NCBI GenBank assembly: GCA_050633325.1
Contig: JBOEGH010000004.1
Coordinates: 62,001 to 126,000, forward strand
Origin: UBA1672 sp050633325
GTDB taxonomy: Bacteria; Pseudomonadota; Alphaproteobacteria; Micavibrionales; Micavibrionaceae
DNA length: 64,000 bases
Direction of reading: 5' to 3'
Shown: in pieces, positions 53,720 to 62,613 of the stretch
How positions within the stretch are numbered: the stretch's first letter is position 1
Layout of the letters: each line of letters starts with the position of its first letter
Position numbers and translations under genes: made by a program
Notes under the pieces: generated by a model
The model's input: only the letters and a program-made list of their open reading frames with translations
Databases searched by the model: none
Told to the model about the DNA's origin: nothing

Positions 53720-53741
53720 AGCACCCCCGTTAAGGGATGCT
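53720..53741 (-). terminator. Hairpin between maeB and mgtE
   Basis: Minus-strand AGCATCCC (53741-53734) pairs with GGGGTGCT (53727-53720) around a 6-base loop. The tail is only partly T-rich (TATACTTACTTTTG), so termination may be incomplete. It lies in the gap that separates maeB from mgtE. Confidence 0.45.
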
Positions 53742-53765
53742 AGTAACTATATTATATTTGCAATT

Positions 53766-56105
53766 TTATGCACTGCGAATGAGGCGGTGCGTATTGTTGT
53801 CAACAGACGAACTATCATGCGCCTGTGATCCTACAGTTGCAAGAGCCGCAATGTTTACTATACCGCGCGTTGATGTCGACGGTGTAACAACATGTGCAGG
53901 GCGTGCCGCGCCAAGAAGTAACGGCCCGATACTCACGCCTTCAGAAAATGTTTTCAGCATGGTAAATGCGATGTTTGCTGCTTCAACATTAGGCATAATA
54001 AACAAGTTAGCTTGCCCAGTTAGCCTTGAATTAGGCATTAGCTTATTGCGGACTGCCTCTGAGAGTGCGGTGTCTGCCTGCATTTCACCATCAATTTCCA
54101 GCTCAGGATCTCTGCGACGAATGTCGGCATAAGCAGCACGCATTTTACGTGAAGACTCACAATCTAGCGTACCAAAGTTAGAGTGAGATAGAAGTGCTAC
54201 TCTTGGTACGATACCAAATCGTCTTACTTCCTCCGCTGCCATTAATGTCATTTCAGATATTTGTGCAACAGTCGGGTTTGTATTGATCTGTGTATCACAG
54301 AAGAAGTACGTACCTTGTGGGATCAGAAGAGGACTTAGCGCAGCGGGAGTTTCCACACCCGGTTTCAATCCTATGATATCTCTGATGTCTTTAAGATGTT
54401 CGTGGAACTTACCTTGTGTACCACATATAACGGCATCTGCTTCGTCTTTTTGAACCATAAGTGATCCAATTACGGTTGCATTTGTACGAACACGCGTTTG
54501 TGCATCATCTGTTGATACCCCATTACGCTCCATGATCTTGTGATATGTTTCCCAATAATCGCGGTAACGTGGGTCGCTTTGCGGATCTGTAAGCTCAAAG
54601 TCTGTTCCTGCCTTCATTCTGAGGCCTAGACGTTCAATACGTTCTTCAACAACAGATTTACGTCCGATAAGCATTGGCTTTGCGATGTTTTCATCAAGGA
54701 TGATTTGCGTTGCTTGCAATACACGCTCTTCTTCACCTTCACACAAAACTACGCGTTTTGGCTCTTCTTGTGCGCGGGCATATACTGGACGCATAATCAG
54801 TTGTGAACGGTAGAAGAATTGGTGAAGTTTATGTTCATAAGCTTCGAAGTCTTCAATTGGACGTGTTGCAACACCACTTTCCATTGCTGCTTTAGCCACA
54901 GCGATAGGCAGATCAACGATAAGACGTGGGTCGAACGGTTTAGGTATTAGGTAATCACGACCAAATGCCAGATTTTCATCACTATATACGGATGACACCT
55001 CTGCGGCGGCTTCTTTACGAGCCAATGATGCGATTGCATCAACACAAGCAAGTTTCATTTCTTCGTTGATTGCTGTTGCACCTACATCAAGTGCACCACG
55101 GAAAATGAACGGGAAACAAAGGACGTTGTTAACCTGATTAGGGAAGTCAGAGCGACCAGTACATACGATTGCATCAGGTTTAACTGCGTAAACATCTTCC
55201 GGCATAATTTCAGGTGTTGGGTTTGCCAGTGCCATAACTAGTGGAGCATCGGCCATGTTACTGACTTTTTCTTTGTCCATAACGCCTGGGCCAGACAGAC
55301 CCAAAAATACGTCCGCACCTTTGATTGCTTCATCCAGTGTTCTTGCATCTGTTTTTGATGCGAAGGCTGCTTTTTGTACATCCATGCCTTCTTCGCGACC
55401 TTCGTAAACAACACCATTTCTGTCGCATACTATAATATTTTCGCGTTTTAGACCTGCATGAACCAATAGTGTTAAACATGCAATAGCGGAAGCACCGGCA
55501 CCAGAAGCAACAAGGCGAATGTCCTCTATGTTACGACCTGAATGGTGAATCCAGTTTGTGAATGCTGCAGTTACAATAATTGCTGTACCGTGTTGGTCAT
55601 CGTGGAATACTGGTATTTTACAGCGTTCTTTCAATCGACGCTCAAGCTCAAAACACTCAGGAGCTTTGAAGTCTTCAAGGTTTATACCGCCAAAAGTTGG
55701 CTCTAATGATGCTATAATATCAACCAATTTATCAACGTCGGTCTCATCAACCTCGATATCTACAGAATCGATATTAGCGAATTTTTTAAATAGAACGGAT
55801 TTCCCTTCCATAACTGGCTTAGACGCCAATGCACCTAAGTTACCAAGTCCTAAAACCGCAGTACCGTTTGATATAACGGCCACTATATTACCGCGAGATG
55901 TGTAATCATAAGCGGTTAGCGGGTCTTTTGCTATTTCCTCACAAGGTGCGGCAACACCAGGGGAATATGCCAAGGCAAGGTCACGTGCAGTGGCCATGGC
56001 TTTCGTAGCTTGAATGGCGATTTTACCAGGAGTAGGTTCTTGATGATACTTTAATGCACATTCTCTGAACGCTGCTTCTTCTGCTTCTTTTTGTTTCTTA
56101 TCCAT
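53766..56105 (-). CDS. maeB: NADP-dependent malic enzyme with phosphotransacetylase-like domain
   Basis: Decarboxylates malate to pyruvate with NADP+. It has 779 residues: malic enzyme domain at 1-430 (AYSPGVAAPCEEIAKDP, the VSVIDVDETDVDK-like metal site and GAGASAIACL nucleotide fold), then a C-terminal domain homologous to phosphotransacetylase (residues 440-775), which in characterised proteobacterial members is regulatory rather than catalytic. Together with ppdK it can feed PEP from C4 acids. GGAATT precedes the ATG. It is transcribed toward mgtE. Confidence 0.96.
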   Translation of the reverse strand: MDKKQKEAEEAAFRECALKYHQEPTPGKIAIQATKAMATARDLALAYSPGVAAPCEEIAKDPLTAYDYTSRGNIVAVISNGTAVLGLGNLGALASKPVMEGKSVLFKKFANIDSVDIEVDETDVDKLVDIIASLEPTFGGINLEDFKAPECFELERRLKERCKIPVFHDDQHGTAIIVTAAFTNWIHHSGRNIEDIRLVASGAGASAIACLTLLVHAGLKRENIIVCDRNGVVYEGREEGMDVQKAAFASKTDARTLDEAIKGADVFLGLSGPGVMDKEKVSNMADAPLVMALANPTPEIMPEDVYAVKPDAIVCTGRSDFPNQVNNVLCFPFIFRGALDVGATAINEEMKLACVDAIASLARKEAAAEVSSVYSDENLAFGRDYLIPKPFDPRLIVDLPIAVAKAAMESGVATRPIEDFEAYEHKLHQFFYRSQLIMRPVYARAQEEPKRVVLCEGEEERVLQATQIILDENIAKPMLIGRKSVVEERIERLGLRMKAGTDFELTDPQSDPRYRDYWETYHKIMERNGVSTDDAQTRVRTNATVIGSLMVQKDEADAVICGTQGKFHEHLKDIRDIIGLKPGVETPAALSPLLIPQGTYFFCDTQINTNPTVAQISEMTLMAAEEVRRFGIVPRVALLSHSNFGTLDCESSRKMRAAYADIRRRDPELEIDGEMQADTALSEAVRNKLMPNSRLTGQANLFIMPNVEAANIAFTMLKTFSEGVSIGPLLLGAARPAHVVTPSTSTRGIVNIAALATVGSQAHDSSSVDNNTHRLIRSA

Positions 56106-56141
56106 CGGTTTTAATTCCTATGATGTTTAAATTCAAATAAA

Positions 56142-56207
56142 TGGTGCGGCCGAGAAGACTNNACAGCGACCTCAACGCTGCGCGTCTACCAATTCCGCCA
56201 CGGCCGC
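56142..56207 (-). tRNA. tRNA-Leu(GAG), internally truncated by an assembly gap
   Basis: On the minus strand the gene begins GCGGCCG (56207-56201) and ends with the pairing CGGCCGC, A, CCA (56152-56142). The D-loop GGTAGACGCG and the anticodon arm CAGCG-TTGAGGT-CGCTG (anticodon GAG) are normal. After the anticodon stem only T, two Ns (56161-56162) and the 3' half of the T arm remain. The long variable arm and the 5' half of the T arm, about 20 bases, are missing. The identity is firm; the missing part reflects a gap of the wrong size. Confidence 0.9.
56161..56162. other. Assembly gap (two N)
   Basis: The only undetermined bases in the window. They replace roughly 20 bases of a tRNA-Leu gene, so the true distance here is longer than drawn. 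Confidence 0.95.
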
Positions 56208-56329
56208 ACTCCAAAATAACTATCAAAAATACTAAATGATAATCATTGCTGAGGAATAACAAATCTATTACCGCAGGGCAAGACACTAAAACGTTGCAGC
56301 GCAATAAAAATAATGCTTATTTTACAGCC

Positions 56330-56959
56330 ATGACAGAATGCATCATTGAAAAAGAGTTAGTGCCTTATGAGAAGGCTGTTAACGTAATGGAAACGCGCAT
56401 TGCCGATATACGTGAAGGTGTCGGTGAAGAATGCTTGTGGTTGCTTGAGCATCCTCCGCTTTATACGGCGGGTACTAGTGCAAAGGATGATGATCTTTTG
56501 GATGCTCGTTTCCCTGTGCATCAAACCGGCAGAGGGGGAGAACATACATATCACGGCCCGGGGCAGCGTATTGGCTATGTTATGCTTGACCTTCGGGAAA
56601 GGCAGGGTGGAAAACCTGATATTCGCGCATATGTAAGATCGTTAGAAGATTGGATAATACTAACTCTGGAGAAATTTGATATTAAGGGTGAACGTCGCGA
56701 AGGAAGAGTCGGTATTTGGGTTGTTATGTCTGATGGTGGTGAAAGTAAGATTGCCGCGATTGGTGTCCGTATTCGTAAGTGGGTAACATATCATGGTGTC
56801 TCTATAAATATTAACCCGGATTTATCGCATTTTAACGGTATTGTTCCATGTGGTATAGCAGATCATGGGGTTACTAGTTTGCATGATTTGGGAAAAGAAG
56901 TAAGCATTGATGAATTTGATGCTGTTTTACAATCTGAGTTTACCAAGGTGTTTGGGTAG
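56330..56959 (+). CDS. lipB: Octanoyltransferase LipB
   Basis: Moves octanoyl groups from acyl carrier protein to lipoyl domains, the first step of lipoate attachment. About 209 residues. RGGEHTYHGPGQ lies near residues 68-79; the catalytic pair is K140 in SKIAAIGVRIRKWVTYHG and C174 in IVPCGIADHGVTSL. I chose ATG 56330 (MTECIIEKEL), which fits the family length; a TTG 28 codons upstream lacks support. Neither start has a clear ribosome-binding site. Confidence 0.94.
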   Translation: MTECIIEKELVPYEKAVNVMETRIADIREGVGEECLWLLEHPPLYTAGTSAKDDDLLDARFPVHQTGRGGEHTYHGPGQRIGYVMLDLRERQGGKPDIRAYVRSLEDWIILTLEKFDIKGERREGRVGIWVVMSDGGESKIAAIGVRIRKWVTYHGVSININPDLSHFNGIVPCGIADHGVTSLHDLGKEVSIDEFDAVLQSEFTKVFG

Positions 56960-57044
56960 TTGCGTAAAACTTTATTGTGAAATTTGTTATGTTGGATTAT
57001 GTGAACTATAATGTGTTTTTACGTTTTTATAAGGTTAAGGGTTA

Positions 57045-57848
57045 ATGTCTGATAAAGATAATGTGTTTTCTATTTCCAAGAAAAGGCAAAATAACTATTT
57101 GAAATCTGAAGAGGGTCAGGATGCTCTTGCCAATGCGTTTGATGCAATTCAGGCCAAGGCCAATGAACGCCCGTTAAGTTTTGAAGAAAAAGACAATAAA
57201 AGAGGTTATTGTCAGTGGCGGGCCGCAGTTTTAAAAGAGAAAATTGCAAAAGGTTATCTGTCTCAACCGGCAAGCATAGAGCATGAAAGAGATAGTCTGG
57301 CCGATGAAATAATGTCGGTACGTAGTGAGTGGTCAAGTGCGCAGTGGCGCGAATTTGTTGATCGGGGGGGCGATATACCTGCAACTACTTATGCAAGTGA
57401 TAGAGATGACGTTAAGTCGTATATTGATGATTTACGTGACGAGTGGAAGGGTAAGATATCCCAAATGCGTTCTGATGGTGCTGAATTCGATATAATGGAA
57501 GAAAAAAGATCTTTGGAAAGTGATATATTCGATATAGAGAATTTGTCACTGAAGCACTGGAATGAAAGAGAGGCAGTGCAAGAATTGGTATCTAGGGTTT
57601 TTAACTCGCCAATTGTTGACAGAATACAAGGAATGTTTGATTCAGGTGTTGATGCGATGCGTACTATTGCGATGGTTAATATACGTAATTTGTACAATAA
57701 CAATCAAATTGATGAGTGTAATGAAGCGGTTAATATAGGTGTAGAAGGTGGGCATTTAACTGAGTTTGAAGCATCAAGCCTGCGCAAGGGGAAAATACCC
57801 ATGTCAGATGTTGAAAATAATACAGGTTATGAAGAGCCTGAGATTTAA
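57045..57848 (+). CDS. Unknown 267-residue soluble protein
   Basis: Hydrophilic, helical and acidic, with likely coiled-coil stretches (about residues 85-170). No signal peptide or membrane helix. The C-terminal third contains DRIQGMFDSGVDAMRTIAMVNIRNLYNNNQ, a possible short amphipathic segment. AAGG precedes the ATG. Its last 4 bp overlap the convergent amidohydrolase gene. No family recognised. Confidence 0.65.
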   Translation: MSDKDNVFSISKKRQNNYLKSEEGQDALANAFDAIQAKANERPLSFEEKDNKRGYCQWRAAVLKEKIAKGYLSQPASIEHERDSLADEIMSVRSEWSSAQWREFVDRGGDIPATTYASDRDDVKSYIDDLRDEWKGKISQMRSDGAEFDIMEEKRSLESDIFDIENLSLKHWNEREAVQELVSRVFNSPIVDRIQGMFDSGVDAMRTIAMVNIRNLYNNNQIDECNEAVNIGVEGGHLTEFEASSLRKGKIPMSDVENNTGYEEPEI

Positions 57849-58744
57849 TCTGCTGCGATATTTGTTAGTCTACTTTTTGCAAAATGAGTGCAAAGCCGTA
57901 TCATCTCGGTGCAATCATTTTTTACAGCATCGAAATTATTGTTCTTTTCGTATGTGTCTTCGTTAATATAAAGGTTACGGTTAATTTCTATTTGTATACT
58001 GTTCTTACCACGTGTTGGTTGTGAATAACGTGATATTAATTCCACCCCTTTAAACGGATCGTTAATGGTTACACGATAACCTTTATTTAACCAAAACTGT
58101 CGAAGTTCATAGATGAATTCTCTGCTGCATGTTTTTCCATCCAGATCACCTAAAACTATATCGCTTGGCTCTTTTTTGTTACCGATAAGTGTTATGTTTT
58201 TTCGCGGATATGCAGAACTGCTGGGCATTGAATGACAATTAATGTGCCAAAATTGTCCATGATTGTAATATGCGTCGTTCAGAGTGGTGCATAGAGTGTC
58301 ATGATACGGTTCATAATAATTTTTGACCCGGTTCATTATTTCTTCGGGTGTTAGTTTGGAGCTGTATATTGGGTTTCCTGGTTTGATTAATCGTCCAATT
58401 AGGCCAACTCCTGAATTGGATCGTGAGGATGGGTTTATTTCTCCATAGGTTTCTTGTGGCCACGTACCTTCAAATAACAGGTCATCTATGTCATCATTGG
58501 CACGATTAACATCGATATAACTACGTGGAAAGAGTGCGCTTAATAAATGAGCGTTGAGCGCAGGTGCATCAGAAAATAAATCATCTACATATGGGTCCTC
58601 TAACCTTCTTAGATCAGATAGACTACATGTGTAATTAAAATCTTTTGGGTAACTTCTGCCGCTATGTGGTGAGTCAAAAATAACCGGAAGCGCATTATCT
58701 GGGGTTCTTATTTGTAAAATGTTGGGTTTTACGATTTTTTTCAA
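57845..58744 (-). CDS. N-formylglutamate amidohydrolase family protein
   Basis: A 299-residue zinc hydrolase of the family that includes HutG-type N-formylglutamate amidohydrolases. FDSPHSGRSYPKDF at about 23-36 carries a metal-binding His; the DPYVDDLF segment, RSYIDVNRANDDIDD and the INCHSMPSS motif near 168 supply the other ligands and the Arg/Asn. No histidine-degradation genes are nearby, so another N-acyl amino acid may be its substrate. Confidence 0.85.
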   Translation of the reverse strand: MKKIVKPNILQIRTPDNALPVIFDSPHSGRSYPKDFNYTCSLSDLRRLEDPYVDDLFSDAPALNAHLLSALFPRSYIDVNRANDDIDDLLFEGTWPQETYGEINPSSRSNSGVGLIGRLIKPGNPIYSSKLTPEEIMNRVKNYYEPYHDTLCTTLNDAYYNHGQFWHINCHSMPSSSAYPRKNITLIGNKKEPSDIVLGDLDGKTCSREFIYELRQFWLNKGYRVTINDPFKGVELISRYSQPTRGKNSIQIEINRNLYINEDTYEKNNNFDAVKNDCTEMIRLCTHFAKSRLTNIAAD

Positions 58745-58823
58745 ACTTATTTCCTGTTCTTCATTGTGTTTTATCGTGCCAGCTTTTACTTATAAGAACC
58801 AGTGTAAAATAAAAAGGTAAGTT

Positions 58824-60098
58824 ATGTTTGATATTCGTGCAATTAGAAAAAATCCTGAAGCTTTTGATAATGGTTGGAAGCGCCGCGGACTGGATCCGCA
58901 ATCACCTGCTATTTTAAAGTTAGATGAAGAGCGCCGTTCTATTCAAACATCTCTTCAAGAACTACAGGCAAAACGAAACGAAGAATCGAAAAAAATTGGC
59001 TTGATTAAGCGTGAAGGCGGTGATGCGCAGGCGCAGATGGACGCGGTTGCTGCGATAAAGGATGAAATGGGTGATTTAGAGGAAAAAGAACGTGATTTAG
59101 GCAAGTCTCTTAATGACATTCTTTCTGCATTACCCAACTTAATGGCGGATGATGTTCCGGATGGTGAGGATGAAGATGATAATGTAGAGATTCATAAATG
59201 GGGAGAAATCAAATCTTTAAAAGGGCCTGATCATGTTGAAATAGGTGAAAATCTAGGACTTATAGATTTTGAGACTGCTGCGAAAATGTCGGGTGCGCGT
59301 TTCACAATATTAAAGGGTGCAATGGCGCGTATGGAACGTGCTTTGGCTCAGTTCTTTCTTGATACTCATACATCAGAGCATGGTCTTACTGAAGTTTCTC
59401 CGCCTTTGCTTGTTCGTGATAACGCACTTTACGGTACCGGGCAATTACCAAAATTTGCAGAGGACCAATTCAGCACAAGAGAAACAGATCATTTTTTGAT
59501 ACCGACTGCAGAAGTGCCGATTACTAATATGGTCGCTGGGGAGATTGTCGATACACAAACTTTGCCGCATCGTTATTGTGCGCACACCTCTTGCTTTAGG
59601 TCAGAGGCAGGATCTGCTGGTAAAGATACGAAAGGTATGTTGCGTCAACATCAGTTCTATAAAGTTGAAATGGTTAGTATAACAACCGCAGAGCAGAGCG
59701 AAGAAGAGCATGAGCGTATGTTATCTTGTGCGGAAAACGTTCTTAAAAAGTTGGAACTACCATTCCGTACTGTAACTTTATGTTCTGGTGACACTGGATT
59801 TGGTGCAACTAAAACTTATGATATAGAAGTATGGTTGCCGGGGCAAGAAACGTACAGAGAAGTATCATCTGTTTCTAATTGCAAGGATTTTCAGGCACGT
59901 CGCATGAATGCCCGTACGCGCGTCAAAGGTGAAAAAGATACTAAGTTTGTCCATACATTGAATGGATCAGGTGTTGCTGTGGGGCGTGCATTGATCGCGG
60001 TTATTGAGAATTACTATGACCCGACAGATGGAGGGGTATTTGTACCAGAAGTTTTGAAACCTTATATGGGTGGCATAGAAAAAATAGTAAAAGGATAA
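58824..60098 (+). CDS. serS: Seryl-tRNA synthetase
   Basis: Class II aminoacyl-tRNA synthetase charging tRNA-Ser (and tRNA-Sec where present). It has 424 residues: an N-terminal tRNA-binding coiled coil (about 30-100) and the catalytic domain with motif 2 FRSEAGSAGKDTKGMLRQHQF-type sequence and motif 3 GVAVGRALIAVIENY. AAGG precedes the ATG. First gene of the serS, DUF4153, pcm, LysM/M23 series. Confidence 0.98.
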   Translation: MFDIRAIRKNPEAFDNGWKRRGLDPQSPAILKLDEERRSIQTSLQELQAKRNEESKKIGLIKREGGDAQAQMDAVAAIKDEMGDLEEKERDLGKSLNDILSALPNLMADDVPDGEDEDDNVEIHKWGEIKSLKGPDHVEIGENLGLIDFETAAKMSGARFTILKGAMARMERALAQFFLDTHTSEHGLTEVSPPLLVRDNALYGTGQLPKFAEDQFSTRETDHFLIPTAEVPITNMVAGEIVDTQTLPHRYCAHTSCFRSEAGSAGKDTKGMLRQHQFYKVEMVSITTAEQSEEEHERMLSCAENVLKKLELPFRTVTLCSGDTGFGATKTYDIEVWLPGQETYREVSSVSNCKDFQARRMNARTRVKGEKDTKFVHTLNGSGVAVGRALIAVIENYYDPTDGGVFVPEVLKPYMGGIEKIVKG

Positions 60099-60104
60099 TC
60101 TTAA

Positions 60105-61883
60105 ATGAGTGCACAAAGATTGATAGATAGGCTGCTTCCCTTAGATGAATTGCGGGAAACAGTAAGGCGTTTTCCTTTGTCTGTCATGTGTGCGCTTATT
60201 TTATTCGTAATATCTATACTCAGTATTCACAATATCGTGGACTTTGACGGTGAAATAATAGGGCGCATTGTCTTTGTTGTTGCCTGTTGTTATTTCTGGT
60301 TTGGTATATCCAAGCTTATGTCTGAAAGTCAGGAATGGAGCACAGTAAAACACTATAGCGTTAGCTTTATCGTGGCCGCTGGAATCGCTTCTTTATTTGC
60401 GCTCTCTAATGTTTGGGCTATACATCTTATATTTTTAATGCCCGCATTGTTATTGGGGATAATGATTGCGCCATACATAAAGGGCGGTGATGACCTGTCA
60501 TTTTGGTTCTTTAACCGCATGATGTGGTTTGGTGTGGTTATTTCATATGCTGCTTTGATAATGTTTGCCGGTGGTTTGAGTGCTGCTTTGGGCGCTATAA
60601 ACGTTTTATTTGGTGTCAAGGTGTATGGTGAAATATACGGGGATATATGGTCGTTCGCTGCACTAGTTTTAGGGCCTGTTTATGCGTTGAGTTGGGTTCC
60701 TAAGAAATTTGAATTTACGCAAGAAGACTGCAATGACCCGCCGGGTTTGAAATTCATTGTGAACTGGATTTCTGCGCCTATGGTTTTTGTGTATCTACTT
60801 ATTTTATACGCATATTTCGGTAAAATAGTTATAACTGGAGAAGTTCCTAACGGCTATCTTGCATTATTAATCAGTGGGTTTGCCGGTGCGGGTATTGTTA
60901 CATATTTGGTTGCGTGGCCATTGCGAGAGGAAGGATCACCGCAACTTAGGTTTTTCTATAAAATATTTTTTCCTGCGCTGTTAATTCCTGTGTGTTTTCA
61001 TTTTTATGCAATTTGGGAGAGGGTAGACGCGTACGGCATTACTGAACAACGATATCTGATTATAATATCATCAATTTGGTTTATGCTTAGTGCACTGGGG
61101 TATAGTTTTTCTAAGATGCCAATAAAGTTTATTCCAATGATTCTGGCAGTTCTTATGTTGTTTGGTTCTTTTGGCCCTTGGGGCGGCGTTAGTGTATCAG
61201 GTCAAAGCCAGTATGCGCGTCTTGAAACATTGTTGAACAAGCATAATTTGATTGTCGATGGCAAAGCGGTTAAGGCAACAGAAGAGATACCATTTGAGGA
61301 TCGTTTGGGGATTAGCTCCACCCTTGATTACCTTTGTAGTACTAATCGTGATGAACTAGTTGTGCCGACCTTTGGCGGTTTTGAAAAATGCAAAGCAAGA
61401 GAAATGACAAAATCTATAGGTATAGAGCATGTTAGCCGCTATATGCGTAATAGTAATTATGAGTCTTTTACTTTAAATAGTGATAGCAATAAGCATCCAA
61501 TAAATGTGGACGGGTTTAGTATTTTGCTTCCCAAGCAAAATGTTTATTTAGATAGAAACCCTAAAAAGGCGAACGGTAAGCAGTGGCAATATAAAAACTC
61601 TGAAGATGTCGGTGTTATAGCTTATTATGAAAGCGGTAGGCTTTACATTGGTTTTGACGGTCATGGTCAAATTTCATTTTCCGTAGAAGAGTTTGCACGT
61701 GCAGAATTTAAAAAAGATCCAACCCACAATCGTCGTGACCTTATTTTGGAGAGTGAAGATTCTGGCCTTAAAGTAAAGGTTATATTTAGTAGGATTAATC
61801 TGCGCCGTGATAAGAATGAAGATATTGAATGGGGTGAATACAGGATTAATAATTTTAATTTCAGGGCTTTGATTGGGTATTGA
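60105..61883 (+). CDS. DUF4153 integral membrane protein
   Basis: A 592-residue inner-membrane protein. About eleven or twelve helices fill residues 25-370, as in the DUF4153 family, followed by a soluble C-terminal region of about 210 residues with a cysteine pair (LDYLCSTNRD, FEKCKARE). It starts 6 bp after serS and ends 3 bp before pcm. In many alphaproteobacteria surE holds this place. Function unknown in the family. Confidence 0.82.
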   Translation: MSAQRLIDRLLPLDELRETVRRFPLSVMCALILFVISILSIHNIVDFDGEIIGRIVFVVACCYFWFGISKLMSESQEWSTVKHYSVSFIVAAGIASLFALSNVWAIHLIFLMPALLLGIMIAPYIKGGDDLSFWFFNRMMWFGVVISYAALIMFAGGLSAALGAINVLFGVKVYGEIYGDIWSFAALVLGPVYALSWVPKKFEFTQEDCNDPPGLKFIVNWISAPMVFVYLLILYAYFGKIVITGEVPNGYLALLISGFAGAGIVTYLVAWPLREEGSPQLRFFYKIFFPALLIPVCFHFYAIWERVDAYGITEQRYLIIISSIWFMLSALGYSFSKMPIKFIPMILAVLMLFGSFGPWGGVSVSGQSQYARLETLLNKHNLIVDGKAVKATEEIPFEDRLGISSTLDYLCSTNRDELVVPTFGGFEKCKAREMTKSIGIEHVSRYMRNSNYESFTLNSDSNKHPINVDGFSILLPKQNVYLDRNPKKANGKQWQYKNSEDVGVIAYYESGRLYIGFDGHGQISFSVEEFARAEFKKDPTHNRRDLILESEDSGLKVKVIFSRINLRRDKNEDIEWGEYRINNFNFRALIGY

Positions 61884-61886
61884 TAA

Positions 61887-62576
61887 ATGAACACACAAGA
61901 TACCAACAAACGTATTCGATTGATTATGGATCTTCGCACTAAGGGGATTACAGACACAGATGTGTTGAGTGCAATCGAACGTGTTCCGCGTGATGTCTTT
62001 GTCCCCCGTCATTCCAGAGATCAAGCATGGGAAGATATGGCGCTTCCAATTGGTTTAGGGCAAACGATAAGCCAACCCTTTGTCGTTGCCTTTATGACGC
62101 AATCTCTTGAAATATGTGATCGTGATAAGGTGTTGGAAATCGGGACTGGCTGCGGTTATCAATGTGCGGTTTTGTCGCATTTAGCACGTCGTGTTTATAC
62201 GATTGAACGGCACAAACACCTTCTGATAGATGCGGAAAAGCGTCTGACAGAGTTGAAATTACGAAATGTTACTGCGATTGCTGCTGATGGGATGAAGGGA
62301 TGGCCTGTCATGCATGGTATATCGCAAGCACCATTTGATAAAATTATAGTTACAGCGGCGGCGCGTAAGAAACCACCACAAGGTCTTTTGGATCAGATAC
62401 GAATTGGTGGGCGTATGATAATTCCGGTTGGAGAACCGGGAAATCAAATGTTAAAGCTTTACAAGAAAGAAAGCGAAGAAGCATATTCGGTTAAAGATGT
62501 CATGCCTGTACGATTTGTTCCTTTGTTGCCTGATGTCACAAATGATAAAAATGATATGGCTGAACTTCCAAATTAA
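61887..62576 (+). CDS. pcm: Protein-L-isoaspartate O-methyltransferase
   Basis: SAM-dependent repair enzyme that methylates isoaspartyl residues so they can return to aspartate. It has 229 residues, with GLGQTISQPFVVAFMTQ, the SAM site VLEIGTGCGYQCAVLSHLA and the post-motif GGRMIIPVG intact. It starts 3 bp after the DUF4153 gene and precedes the LysM/M23 gene by 37 bp. Confidence 0.97.
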   Translation: MNTQDTNKRIRLIMDLRTKGITDTDVLSAIERVPRDVFVPRHSRDQAWEDMALPIGLGQTISQPFVVAFMTQSLEICDRDKVLEIGTGCGYQCAVLSHLARRVYTIERHKHLLIDAEKRLTELKLRNVTAIAADGMKGWPVMHGISQAPFDKIIVTAAARKKPPQGLLDQIRIGGRMIIPVGEPGNQMLKLYKKESEEAYSVKDVMPVRFVPLLPDVTNDKNDMAELPN

Positions 62577-62613
62577 TAATGACCACGCTTTGTTATGTGT
62601 GTACTATGTTCGG

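Noticed and set aside
53676..53765. Magnesium riboswitch before mgtE
   Set aside because: The leader is about 90 bp and is occupied by a terminator-like hairpin; nothing resembles an M-box.
56161..56162. Intron in the tRNA-Leu gene
   Set aside because: The break is at undetermined bases after the anticodon stem, not in the anticodon loop, and the missing piece is simply absent rather than inserted.
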